From positions 682,001-746,000 of the forward strand of contig NZ_AP023175.1 of NCBI RefSeq assembly GCF_013426895.1: a DNA stretch of 64,000 nucleotides. The letters run 5' to 3'. This document shows, in pieces, positions 28,072-36,572 of this stretch. This DNA comes from Paraburkholderia largidicola (GTDB taxonomy: Bacteria > Pseudomonadota > Gammaproteobacteria > Burkholderiales > Burkholderiaceae). The position numbers and the translations under genes are program-made. A model generated the notes under the pieces. That model saw nothing but the letters and a program-made list of their open reading frames with translations, did not search any database and had not been told where the DNA came from. How positions within the stretch are numbered: position 1 is the first letter of the stretch; each line of letters begins with the position of its first letter.

Positions 28072-28184
28072 GGTTTTTGCCATGATAAGGCGCGGGTTCT
28101 CTCGGCTACTCCAATGGTCATGCGCGCACGCCCAACATAATCAAACCCAAACCGCACACACAACATGCTCCCCCTTGCGCTCAA

Positions 28185-29432
28185 TCAGGGAGTCTGCAAA
28201 GTACCGTCTTTCAACCGGGTTTGCGTCCAGGTCGTCACCGTGTTCTCGCACGGGTACTTCGCCGCTTCAGTTTCGTCGATATCGACTCCCAGACCGGGTC
28301 TGTCGTTCGCATACACGTGCCCGTTGCGGAATTCGGGCAAGCCAGGGAACACGTCCAGCAATGCCGCCCGTGGCCCCTTCAGGTCCTGGATGACAAAATT
28401 GGGCGGCTCGGTGCCCGACCATTCCTGAACCCCGAAGTTGCGCGCAGCGAGATCGATATGAATGTTCGCCGCGTGAGCCATCGGCGACATATCCCCCGGA
28501 CCATGCCACGCTGTCCTCACGCCAAACTGTTCGGCGAATATCTGCAGCTTGCGGCCGGCAGTAATCCCGCCGATCTGGCTCAGGTGAACGCGAATAAAGT
28601 CGATCAGGCGCTCCGTGATCATGAAACGCCATTCAGACGGGTTGTTGAAGAGTTCGCCCTGAGCGAGAGGTGTCGTCGTCTTTGCGCGCAGCTGCCGCAT
28701 CCATTCCCCCTCTTCCAGTGCAATCGCGTCTTCAAGGAAGAACAGCTCGTATTGCTCGAGCTCGCACGCGAAGCGGATCGCCTCGACGGGTTTGAGGCGT
28801 TCATGCACGTCGTGACACAGCTCGACGTCGAAGCCCACCTTGCTGCGAATGCCGTCGAAGAGCTTAAGGGTTTCACGCATGTATTTCCTGCTGTCGAGAT
28901 ACACGCCCTCGGGTGCGCGCGCCGGCGCACCCGAGGGCGCCTTGCCGTAGCCGCCTCCGCCATAGCCGCCACTCTGACAGCGAATGTGCGTGATGCCCTG
29001 CTCCCGGTATTTCTGGATGTTCTCGCACAACTCGTTGAGGTCACGCCCGTCCGCATGACGATAGATCGGCACCCCTTCCCTGCACTTGCCGCTGAAGAGC
29101 TGATAGAGCGGCATGTCCGCCATCTTGCCCTTGATGTCCCACAAGGCCATATCGATGCCCGAGATCGCATTGTTCTCGATGGGGCCGTTGCGCCAGTACG
29201 CGTTCTGGTGCATCAGTTGCCAGAGTTCCTCGATCGCCTCGGCGTCCCGGCCAATAAGGAGCGGCCGCAAATACTCTTCGATCAGGCATTTGACCGCGAC
29301 ATGCCGATACGCAAACGTCGCGCAACCGAGCCCATACAGTCCAGCCTGGTTCGTCTCCACCTTGACGACGATCAGGTTGATGCCTTCCGGCGCGGTCAGG
29401 ATGACCTTTACATCGGTGATCAGCGTTGCCAT
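28185..29432 (-). CDS. Enolase-superfamily sugar-acid dehydratase (D-mannonate dehydratase / RspA-like)
   Basis: Mg-dependent dehydratase of six-carbon sugar acids in the mannonate dehydratase branch. The 415 residues contain AISGIDMALWDIKGKMADMP, YRHADGRD, the general-base region (RCQSGGYGGGGYG), HDVHERLKP, FFLEDA and HGPGDMSPMAHA, as in this family. Some members act on mannonate, others on gluconate, and some are slow on both. It is the last gene of a GntR-controlled operon with an SDR and an MFS transporter, so uptake and breakdown of a hexonate or hexuronate is likely. Confidence 0.85.
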   Translation of the reverse strand: MATLITDVKVILTAPEGINLIVVKVETNQAGLYGLGCATFAYRHVAVKCLIEEYLRPLLIGRDAEAIEELWQLMHQNAYWRNGPIENNAISGIDMALWDIKGKMADMPLYQLFSGKCREGVPIYRHADGRDLNELCENIQKYREQGITHIRCQSGGYGGGGYGKAPSGAPARAPEGVYLDSRKYMRETLKLFDGIRSKVGFDVELCHDVHERLKPVEAIRFACELEQYELFFLEDAIALEEGEWMRQLRAKTTTPLAQGELFNNPSEWRFMITERLIDFIRVHLSQIGGITAGRKLQIFAEQFGVRTAWHGPGDMSPMAHAANIHIDLAARNFGVQEWSGTEPPNFVIQDLKGPRAALLDVFPGLPEFRNGHVYANDRPGLGVDIDETEAAKYPCENTVTTWTQTRLKDGTLQTP

Positions 29433-29477
29433 GTTGTTCCTGCCATTGCAAATGTTGAGTCGTGGTGTGGCGCTTTA

Positions 29478-30767
29478 TCAGCGGCTCACTGCGAGGCGCC
29501 CTTCCTGCTTCGAGCGTTGATCCGAGTGCGCAGGCACAGTGATCATCAGAATCACCGAGCACAGCAGCGCGCCTGCCATGAAGATGTACGATGCCGCCGG
29601 GCTGCCCGTCGCGCCGTTCAGATAGCCGACGATCCACGAGCCGAGAAACGCGCCCATTGCGCCGCATGCATTGATGAGTCCGATCGCGCCGCCCAGCACG
29701 TTGCTCGGGATCAGTTCGGGAACGAGGGCGAAGAACGGTCCGTACGGCGCATACATCGTTGCACCTGCCACGACCAGCAACGCAAACGACATCCAGAAGT
29801 GCGAGCTGCCGATCATGTACGAAGCCACGAACGCGATCGTTCCAATCAGGAGCAACGGCCACACAAACAGTTTGCGGTTGCGGGTCTTGTCCGACAGCCA
29901 CGACGCGAGCAGCATCAGGATGATTGCGGCGAGATAGGGAACGGCGGCAAGCCATCCGACTGAAACGATATCGATCGTCGAAGCCGTTTTGAGAATCGAT
30001 GGCAGCCACATGATGAAGCCATACACGCCGACGCTCCACAGCGCGTGAATCGCACAGCATTTCAGTACGATCGACGAGCGGAACGCGGTCTTGTAGTCAC
30101 GCACCGGTGCGATATCGGCCTGCTCGGCTTTAAGACGCGCCTGCAATTCGGTCTTTTCTGCGTCGCTCATCCAGGGCGCATCGGCCGGCTTGTCCTTCAC
30201 CGTGAACCACCATACGATTGCCCACGCCAGCGCAGGTACGCCTTCAATCACGAACATCTCGCGCCAGCCGAAGCTGTGCACCAGATAGCCGGACACCACC
30301 GACATCCACAACACCGTCACCGGGTTGCCGAGTATCAGGAACGTGTTGGCGCGCGATCGTTCTGTTCGCGTGAACCACCGGCTGATGTACATCAGCATCG
30401 ACGGCATCACGGCCGCTTCGACTACGCCGAGCACGAAGCGCAGCACCATCAGCATCGGAATGTTGCTGACCATGCCCGTCGCGGCAGCGCAGAGGCCCCA
30501 CAGGATCAGGCTGAAGAAAATCAGTTTCTTGACGCTGTTGCGCTGCGCGTAAATTGCGCCGGGCACCTGAAACAGACAGTAGCCGAGAAAGAAAAGCGAC
30601 CCGATCAGCGACGAGGTGCCGTGCGAGATGCCGAGATCCTTGTCGATGCCGGCGGCTGCTGCAAAACCGTAGTTAGCGCGATCCAGATAGGCGAGGCTGT
30701 AGGTGATGAAGATGATGGGCATCAGATACCACCACCTTTGAGTTGCTACGGGTTTGACGCTTTCCAT
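29478..30767 (-). CDS. MFS transporter, anion:cation symporter (sugar-acid) family
   Basis: Twelve-helix major facilitator, 429 residues, with the family N-terminus LAYLDRANYGFAAAAG and RFVLGVVEAAVMPSML in motif region 5. Relatives carry glucarate, galactonate or hexuronates. The ATG at 30767 has GGAGA seven bases upstream. It sits between the SDR and dehydratase genes in one transcription unit and probably imports the substrate for both. Confidence 0.9.
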   Translation of the reverse strand: MESVKPVATQRWWYLMPIIFITYSLAYLDRANYGFAAAAGIDKDLGISHGTSSLIGSLFFLGYCLFQVPGAIYAQRNSVKKLIFFSLILWGLCAAATGMVSNIPMLMVLRFVLGVVEAAVMPSMLMYISRWFTRTERSRANTFLILGNPVTVLWMSVVSGYLVHSFGWREMFVIEGVPALAWAIVWWFTVKDKPADAPWMSDAEKTELQARLKAEQADIAPVRDYKTAFRSSIVLKCCAIHALWSVGVYGFIMWLPSILKTASTIDIVSVGWLAAVPYLAAIILMLLASWLSDKTRNRKLFVWPLLLIGTIAFVASYMIGSSHFWMSFALLVVAGATMYAPYGPFFALVPELIPSNVLGGAIGLINACGAMGAFLGSWIVGYLNGATGSPAASYIFMAGALLCSVILMITVPAHSDQRSKQEGRLAVSR

Positions 30768-30865
30768 GATGTCTCCGATCGGTACCGCGAAAGACGGCAC
30801 ACACTGCGTGATGAGCGGGATCGTGCCGTTCTTTTAGTTGTGGTAGATCCCTGCGTGAGTTGCAT

Positions 30866-31633
30866 TCAAAGCACGGCCAGCCAGCCTCCATCGACATAGA
30901 TGATCTGGCCGTTGACATAGCTCGATGCGGGCGACGACAGAAACACCGCCGTGCCAACGAGCTCCTCCGGTCTGCCCCAGCGTTGTGACGGGTTGCTGTT
31001 CTTGACCCATGCATCGAAGGCGGCGTTATCGACGAGCGCCTGATTCATATCGGTCAGGATGTAGCCGGGACCGATCGCGTTCGCCTGGATGTTCGATGCA
31101 GCCCACTCGGCGCTCATTGCGCGGGTCAGCATCTTGATGCCTCCCTTCGCCGCGGTGTACGCGCCGACTGTCGCGCGGGCCGCTTCGCTCGTCAGCGAAC
31201 CGATATTGACGATCTTGCCGCCCGTGCCGCGCGCAATCATCCGCTGCGCCGCCTGCTTCGATACGATGAAGGCACTGGTCAGGTTCGTGTCGATCACGCG
31301 CTGCCAGTCCGACAGTGCTAGCTCGATGAGCGGCTTGCGAAACTGGATGCCGGCGTTATTGATGACGATGTCGATCTTCACGCCGTCTCTGTCCCATTGG
31401 GCGAAAGCATCGGCGACGGCCTGTTCGTCCGTCACGTCGAAGGCACGGCCTCGCGCGCTGAAGCCCTTCGCATCCAGCCGGCTGACCGCGTCGGCGACCG
31501 TATCGGCGCGTGTGCCGTTCAGCATCACGCTCGCGCCTGCGGTTGCGAGTCCCTCGGCCAGCGCAAAGCCGATGCCGCGTGCCGAACCCGTGACGAGCGC
31601 CGTGCGACCGCTCAAGTCGAATAACTGTGTCAT
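30866..31633 (-). CDS. SDR oxidoreductase, gluconate 5-dehydrogenase-like
   Basis: Rossmann-fold dehydrogenase of 255 residues. Cofactor motif TGSARGIG, NNAG at the usual position, and catalytic Ser and Tyr-x3-Lys in IGSLTS and YTAAKGG. It is closest in pattern to IdnO/KduD-type enzymes that oxidise gluconate C5 or related keto acids. Position between the GntR regulator and the MFS gene supports a role in hexonate catabolism. Confidence 0.87.
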   Translation of the reverse strand: MTQLFDLSGRTALVTGSARGIGFALAEGLATAGASVMLNGTRADTVADAVSRLDAKGFSARGRAFDVTDEQAVADAFAQWDRDGVKIDIVINNAGIQFRKPLIELALSDWQRVIDTNLTSAFIVSKQAAQRMIARGTGGKIVNIGSLTSEAARATVGAYTAAKGGIKMLTRAMSAEWAASNIQANAIGPGYILTDMNQALVDNAAFDAWVKNSNPSQRWGRPEELVGTAVFLSSPASSYVNGQIIYVDGGWLAVL

Positions 31634-31724
31634 GCGTGGCTCCTTGTGCGGAATTCAAAAACCAGGCGCGAAAACGCCCCTCGCGACCGGCCTCCCGCCG
31701 CGACGATAGTGGAAACAGGAAGCG

Positions 31725-32444
31725 TCAGACGGGTGTGTCGTTTGCGGTTTGCCTGAGCTTGTCGCGGTCATCGAAGTCCTTCTCCGCACGCTCGATCAGC
31801 GTCAGTACCGCGGCCTCCGCGGCCGCTTCATCGCCCTGTTCGATCGCCACGCAAAGAGCCTCGTGCATCGGCAGCGAACGCGCCGGACCGCCGGCGATTT
31901 CGGAGCTGAGCTCAAAACTCGTACGCAGAATCGCCGACAGCGCGTTCTGCATCTGCTGGACAAACTGGTTGTGGCAGGCGGTGAGGATTGCGCCGTGAAA
32001 CGCGAGATCGGCGGGAACATATTCGCCATGGCCGGCGACGGCGCGTTCCATCGCCTTGAAAGCGCGACGCACGGCGGCGCGGTCTTCATCGGTCGCGCGT
32101 CGGGCGGCGAGTCTGGCTGCGTTCGGTTCGATGATGAGGCGCAGCTCCATCAGGTCCTGGATCAGGCCCGCGTCAACCGTCCCCGCCCTCGCGCGCCACG
32201 TGATCACGTCCGGGTCGAACAGTTGCCATTGCGAACGCGGCAGCACGATCGTGCCGTAACGGCGGCGCACCTGGAGCATGCCTTTCGCCGACAGCGACTT
32301 CATCGTCTCGCGAATCGTGATGCGACTGACCTGCATCTGCTCGGCGAGCACGGGCTCAGCCGGCAAAATATCGCCCGGCGCGAACTTCCCTGAGCAAATC
32401 TGCTCGCCCATCTGGTTCAGGACCTGCCGATGCAGCGTATCCAT
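31725..32444 (-). CDS. GntR-family (FadR/FCD) regulator of the sugar-acid operon
   Basis: A 239-residue repressor with N-terminal winged helix (residues about 10-75, AEQMQVSRITIRETMKSL) and an FCD effector domain whose metal-binding His residues fall in LAFHGAILTACHN. It is the first gene of the operon. A perfect 26-bp palindrome sits 8 bp before its start, just after a good promoter, which predicts autorepression relieved by a sugar acid. Confidence 0.9.
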   Translation of the reverse strand: MDTLHRQVLNQMGEQICSGKFAPGDILPAEPVLAEQMQVSRITIRETMKSLSAKGMLQVRRRYGTIVLPRSQWQLFDPDVITWRARAGTVDAGLIQDLMELRLIIEPNAARLAARRATDEDRAAVRRAFKAMERAVAGHGEYVPADLAFHGAILTACHNQFVQQMQNALSAILRTSFELSSEIAGGPARSLPMHEALCVAIEQGDEAAAEAAVLTLIERAEKDFDDRDKLRQTANDTPV

Positions 32445-32452
32445 GTTTTCGC

Positions 32453-32478
32453 CTCTACATCATACGTATGATGTAGAG
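32453..32478. promoter_or_regulatory. Perfect 26-bp palindrome, GntR operator
   Basis: Each 13-base half is the exact complement of the other; the centre is CATACGTATG and the outer ends are CTCTACAT/ATGTAGAG. It lies between the -10 element and the gntR start codon, the place expected for a repressor site. Confidence 0.8.
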
Positions 32479-32507
32479 ATAGTAGGCAAATGACCCATCG
32501 GGTTCAA
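32479..32507 (-). promoter_or_regulatory. Promoter of the GntR sugar-acid operon
   Basis: On the minus strand, TTGAAC (complement of 32502-32507), a 17-bp spacer and TACTAT (complement of 32479-32484). The operator palindrome begins directly after the -10 element. Confidence 0.6.
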
Positions 32508-32905
32508 CCAGGGATCTCCCTGTATCTGAACAATGGGATTAGCGACCCTTTCGCGTGTGGCGACTAACGGCGGCCAAGTGGGTTTCCGCATGGATGTCCC
32601 GCGTGCCCGTCGCGACAGCAAGCAGCGCAATTCCCCGGGCACGCCCGATGCCAGTTTCTGTCCTGATTGTCATTAGCAGCGGGACGCTTAACCGCCTTGG
32701 GGAGACACAGCGCTTGATTGAATTCTTGCGCGAGCACCAGGGGGCGCCTCTCGAATCTTGAAATCTCTCCCCATCCGTCTGTCAACGTCGGGCAGGAGCG
32801 ACCCGAAGCGGACTGGCCGGCGAGACCTGCTACAAACTAGCCAGGGCATTGTCGATTTCCGACCATCCGGTTCGTCGTCAGTAAACCCCATTCAAAGGAT
32901 CTCCC
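32508..32905. other. Intergenic region gntR / YCII gene
   Basis: About 400 bp with no recognisable gene. A plus-strand reading that ends at 32761 resembles the tail of a regulator only loosely, and I do not claim it. Confidence 0.35.
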
Positions 32906-33277
32906 ATGAAATACCTCGGCCTGGCCTACTTCTCCCCCGAACAATTCGCCGCGATGGCGCCAGACGAAATCAAGGAATTGGTGAGCCAGTGCCCGGCATT
33001 GGACGAGAAGATGCGCGCTACCGGCAAGGTTCTGATTTCCGCCTCTCTTGGCGATCTGGACAAGTGGAGGACGCTCCGCCCGCGCACGGGAGAGACGCGC
33101 ATCACCGATGGGCCTTACACCGAGTCGAAGGAGGTCGTGGGCGGCCTGTTCATCATCGAGGCGGACAGCACTGACGAGGCGTTACGCATCGCGTCCATGC
33201 ACCCGGCTGCCACACTGGGCGAAGCAGGCGGATGGGCCGTGGAGCTTATCCCCTTGGACTTCTATCTGGCGCGATGA
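32906..33277 (+). CDS. YCII/DGPF-domain protein
   Basis: A 123-residue ferredoxin-fold protein of the YCII family, with MKYLGLAYFSPEQFAAM, ITDGPYTESKEVVGGLFIIE (the DGPF-type motif) and EVALRIA-like helix ASMHPAA. Members often lie beside an ECF sigma factor gene and are thought to act with it, but no sigma factor lies nearby here. AAGGATC precedes the ATG. Function unknown. Confidence 0.85.
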   Translation: MKYLGLAYFSPEQFAAMAPDEIKELVSQCPALDEKMRATGKVLISASLGDLDKWRTLRPRTGETRITDGPYTESKEVVGGLFIIEADSTDEALRIASMHPAATLGEAGGWAVELIPLDFYLAR

Positions 33278-33283
33278 GGATAG

Positions 33284-33308
33284 GAACGCCTGTCTCAAGA
33301 AGGCGTTC
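33284..33308 (+). terminator. Candidate terminator hairpin of the YCII gene
   Basis: Eight-base perfect arms GAACGCCT (33284-33291) and AGGCGTTC (33301-33308) close to the stop codon. Only a short T cluster follows, so termination may be partial. Confidence 0.45.
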
Positions 33309-33422
33309 GCGTTCCTTTCATCACAGACGGCGTGAGCGTTCGGTTTCGAAAACGGCAAAAGCGAACGTCATGGTGGCGAGCGCAGGGTAGACACCTGCGC
33401 CGGCCAACACCGTAATGCCGGG

Positions 33423-34805
33423 TCACGGCGAGGCGCTATTCCGCCTCGCTGCTTCGATTGCGGGCGACGGAACCGATAGCACAGGTCTCCGGTTGCCCTG
33501 CCAGACCCGCCTGGCGACCGCGGGACTGAGCAGCGACGACGGTGGCATCGTGAGGTTGACGACCTGCAGAAACGCTGTCGCCAGCGTGCTGTCGCGGTTC
33601 GCGGCAAGGTGAAGCTTGCCGATGTACCAGTTGATGAACCGTAGCATCAGCGGGCGGGCGCCCTCGACGCGTGGATGGCGGAGGTCGTTGCCAACCGCAA
33701 TGTCCCACGGAATGTCGACGAGCTTCGCGGCCGCCGCGAAGAATCGACGCGCAAGATCGTTCGAACCCGCCTGCAGGCACCGCTGTAGCGCGAGCGCTTC
33801 CTCTGCCGCGACCGTCATGCCCTGCCCGTAGACAGGATTGAAGCTGCAGATGGCATCACCGAAGACCAGGTAATTTTCGGGGAACCGTGCGAGCTTCTCG
33901 TACCGCCGACGCAGGTTGGAGACGTAGCGGTAGCGCCTGTAATCGGTGAGAGGCTCCGCCCTTGCGACGACGTCGTGAATCTCCATGGTCGGCAGCGTTG
34001 CGAGATACGCGAGAAAGCCTTCATCGTTGTCGGGCGCATCGTCGCCAAGATAACCGCCGGTACTGACGATCCAGCTGTCGCGTTCCTGCGCGAGCATGAC
34101 GCCGTTGCGCCAGTACGGCGCACTACCGGCAACCACGATACCGTGCTTGCCATCGAGATCATCGGGTCGACGTCGATAAGTACGAGTCATGTAGCTGATG
34201 CCGATCTCGACCTTCTCCCCGACGGGAGCCTGGTAGCCCAACTCTTCCAGCCACGCCGCACTGGAAGAGCCACGGCCAGTCGCATCGACGACAAGGTCCG
34301 CGTGGATGGTCTCTTCAGCCTTGCCCTCGGCATACGTGCGCACACCCGTCACGCTCCTGTGAGCGGGGTCGGTCGCAAGACCCCGCACCGCGCAATTTTC
34401 GATGGCGCGCAGGTTCGGCAACCTCATGAGCCGCCGGCGCAAATGGCCTTCGAGCACGGGACGGCTAGCAAGCAGACCGATCAGGTCGCTCGCGCTGTTA
34501 GCAAGCCTGATGTTGTGGCCTATCCAGATCACATCGTTGGCTACATCACCGACCAGGCCGCCGCATTGCGTAACGACCTCGCTGTTATATCCAGGGAAGA
34601 ATTCTTCGAGTACCGCGCTGCCGCGCGCAAGGAGTCCATGGACATGACGGCCTTGTGGCACACCCTTGCGCGGCGCGTCTGCGTCCGGAAACGCGTCGCG
34701 TTCGAGCACCGTGACGGTGGTATAGAAATCGGACAGTACGCGGGCAGCCAGCAGCCCGCTCATGCTGGCGCCAATCACGACCGCATGTTCACCAAGTTTC
34801 GGCAT
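33423..34805 (-). CDS. FAD-dependent monooxygenase/halogenase-like oxidoreductase
   Basis: Flavoprotein of 460 residues with an N-terminal FAD-binding Rossmann motif (VVIGASMSGLLAARVL), the DADAPRKGVPQGRHVHGLL region typical of this group, and a second FAD motif near FGDAICSFNPVYGQGMTVA. The ATG at 34805 has GGAGGA before it; the longer reading is not supported. It is divergent, with a 118-bp gap, from a regulator fused to an alpha/beta-hydrolase, so the pair probably handles one small molecule. Substrate unknown. Confidence 0.85.
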   Translation of the reverse strand: MPKLGEHAVVIGASMSGLLAARVLSDFYTTVTVLERDAFPDADAPRKGVPQGRHVHGLLARGSAVLEEFFPGYNSEVVTQCGGLVGDVANDVIWIGHNIRLANSASDLIGLLASRPVLEGHLRRRLMRLPNLRAIENCAVRGLATDPAHRSVTGVRTYAEGKAEETIHADLVVDATGRGSSSAAWLEELGYQAPVGEKVEIGISYMTRTYRRRPDDLDGKHGIVVAGSAPYWRNGVMLAQERDSWIVSTGGYLGDDAPDNDEGFLAYLATLPTMEIHDVVARAEPLTDYRRYRYVSNLRRRYEKLARFPENYLVFGDAICSFNPVYGQGMTVAAEEALALQRCLQAGSNDLARRFFAAAAKLVDIPWDIAVGNDLRHPRVEGARPLMLRFINWYIGKLHLAANRDSTLATAFLQVVNLTMPPSSLLSPAVARRVWQGNRRPVLSVPSPAIEAARRNSASP

Positions 34806-34923
34806 GACAATCCTCCAGTTCGATCCGTCGCAATCCGTCCAGCGACCCTCATTTGCAGGGAATGATAGGATTGGTTCGTCCCCTGAGCGTCCCCTGGACG
34901 CCGTCATTGAAGGTCGCCTCGCC

Positions 34924-36474
34924 ATGGCTCTGTTCAGCGTGCGGACGCTCGGATTTCCGGAGATCCGTCGGGATCACCGGCTGTGCCAACTGCCCTTGCG
35001 CAAAGGCCTGGCTCTGTTGGTCTACCTGGCCGAAGCGGAGGGCTCAGTCGGACGCGACGTCCTTGCCACCATGTTGTGGCCGGAAGGCGGTGAAGAGGTT
35101 GTACGGGCGCGGCTGCGGCGTCTGTTGCATCGTCTCCAGCACGCGCTCGGCGACGACACACTTACTATAGATCGGTCTACGGTTCGATGGTCGGCGGCGA
35201 TCACGTTGCAGGTGGATTCCCAACTGTTTGAGGAAGCCTGCGACCACGGCGAGTTCGAGCAGGCGTGCCGCCACTATCCCGGTGACTTTCTCGAAGGTTT
35301 TTCACCGGGCGACTGCCCTCAGTTTGAAGAGTGGGCTTTTTTTCGCCGGGAGGCCTTGCGCGGCCGGGTGATTCAAGCACTCGAGCGAGTGGTGCACGAC
35401 AAGCATGCCGCGGGAGACTACGCGGCCGCAGCCGCGCACGCCGGCCGTCTCGTCGAGCTCGATCCGTTCAGCGAAGTGTACGGCCGGCACCTCGTCCGCA
35501 ACCTTCTACTAGCGGGAGACCGGACCACGGCCCAGCGGCACCTCGAGGCTCTGACGCAGCGCCTTCGTGACGAGCTGAATGCGGCCCCCGAATCCGAGAC
35601 CCGCGCGCTGCTTGATGCCGGCGCAACGTTGCCCATCGAGGACCCGCCGTCGACGCGCTACGTCAGCAGTGGCGGCGTCCATCTCGCATTTCAGACTTAC
35701 GGCGCCGGCCTCGTGGATGTTCTGGTGCTCCCCGGTTTCGTGTCTCACGTCGAACGGGTGTGGGAGGAGCCCCGGTGCCGGGCGTTCCTGTCTGCTCTCG
35801 CCGGGATGGGCCGTCTCATCCTGCTCGATCGTCGCGGCGTCGGGCTTTCCGACCGGGTCGGGTTTAATCCCAACGTCGACGCGACTGCGCAGGACATCGG
35901 CACGGTGCTAGACGCTGCAGGCAGCCAAAAGGTCGTGTTGTTCGGCGCGTCGGAGGGTGGGCCAGCATGCATCAGGTTTGCCGTCGATCACCCTAACCGT
36001 GTTGCTGGTCTCATTCTGTTCGCCTCGTTGGCGAAGGGAACGGCAACGCACGACTATCCCCACGCACTTCAAGCCAGTCAGTATGACATGTGGCTGCAGC
36101 AGCTCGTCGCGGGCTGGGGCGGCCCGGCAGGCATTGAGACATTCGCACCGAGTCTGTCCGGCGATCCTCAGGCGAGAGCCTGGTGGGCAGGCCTGCTTCG
36201 CGCCGCGTCGAGCCCGGGAGCCATCAAGGGAGTGCTCGCGGCGTTGCGCGACATGGATGTGCGGCATCTCCTGGGCCGGATTTCAGTGCCGACCCTGGTG
36301 CTGCATCGTCACGACGACCGCGCGGTTCGCATCGGCGCCGCCCGGCATCTCGTCAGCCACATCACGCAGGCGCGATTCGTCGAGCTCGACGGCGCCGATC
36401 ACTGGCCCTTCGCGGGCGATCAGCAACCCGTACTGGACGAGATCAAGCAATTCGTCGGCAGTCTCGCGGGGTAA
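34924..36474 (+). CDS. BTAD-type transcriptional activator fused to an alpha/beta-hydrolase
   Basis: An unusual 516-residue fusion. Residues 1-95 look like a winged-helix DNA-binding domain (LRKGLALLVYLAEAEGSVGR), residues 95-240 match the bacterial transcriptional activator domain of SARP-type regulators (FLEGFSPGDCPQFEEWAF), and residues 250-516 form a complete alpha/beta-hydrolase. The nucleophile elbow is G341-A-S343-E-G345, with an acid in LVLHRHDD and histidine H493 in GADHWP. Similar hydrolase domains are found fused to adenylate cyclases or LuxR-type domains, where they are thought to sense ligands. Start at 34924 follows family pattern. It probably controls the divergent flavoprotein. 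Confidence 0.85.
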   Translation: MALFSVRTLGFPEIRRDHRLCQLPLRKGLALLVYLAEAEGSVGRDVLATMLWPEGGEEVVRARLRRLLHRLQHALGDDTLTIDRSTVRWSAAITLQVDSQLFEEACDHGEFEQACRHYPGDFLEGFSPGDCPQFEEWAFFRREALRGRVIQALERVVHDKHAAGDYAAAAAHAGRLVELDPFSEVYGRHLVRNLLLAGDRTTAQRHLEALTQRLRDELNAAPESETRALLDAGATLPIEDPPSTRYVSSGGVHLAFQTYGAGLVDVLVLPGFVSHVERVWEEPRCRAFLSALAGMGRLILLDRRGVGLSDRVGFNPNVDATAQDIGTVLDAAGSQKVVLFGASEGGPACIRFAVDHPNRVAGLILFASLAKGTATHDYPHALQASQYDMWLQQLVAGWGGPAGIETFAPSLSGDPQARAWWAGLLRAASSPGAIKGVLAALRDMDVRHLLGRISVPTLVLHRHDDRAVRIGAARHLVSHITQARFVELDGADHWPFAGDQQPVLDEIKQFVGSLAG

Positions 36475-36489
36475 CTGTGAGAAGGTAAA

Positions 36490-36519
36490 AGCCAGCCGAC
36501 AATCTTCTGTCCGCTGGCT
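36490..36519. terminator. Hairpin between convergent genes
   Basis: AGCCAGC (36490-36496) pairs with GCTGGCT (36513-36519), and after one C/C mismatch GACA pairs with TGTC, giving an 11-bp stem. It lies just past the fusion-regulator stop and also downstream of the convergent lipoprotein gene. Confidence 0.5.
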
Positions 36520-36572
36520 GAGCACTACGACGACCGAGGTGTCGTGCGAAGGTCACCTACATGATGAGCCGA

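Larger units (their letters stand above)
27714..28184. other. Intergenic region upstream of tetR
   Basis: About 470 bp. The tetR-proximal end carries an operator-like site (27726-27746). The rest shows no recognisable gene; one 60-codon plus-strand ORF with a ribosome site is listed separately at low confidence. Confidence 0.4.

Noticed and set aside
28221..29963. 580-codon plus-strand ORF opposite the dehydratase and MFS genes
   Set aside because: It crosses two clearly identified genes on the other strand and matches no family.
32555..32761. Plus-strand ORF ending RLIEFLREHQGAPLES, which looked like a regulator tail
   Set aside because: Too short and only loosely similar to any family; could be chance in G+C-rich DNA.
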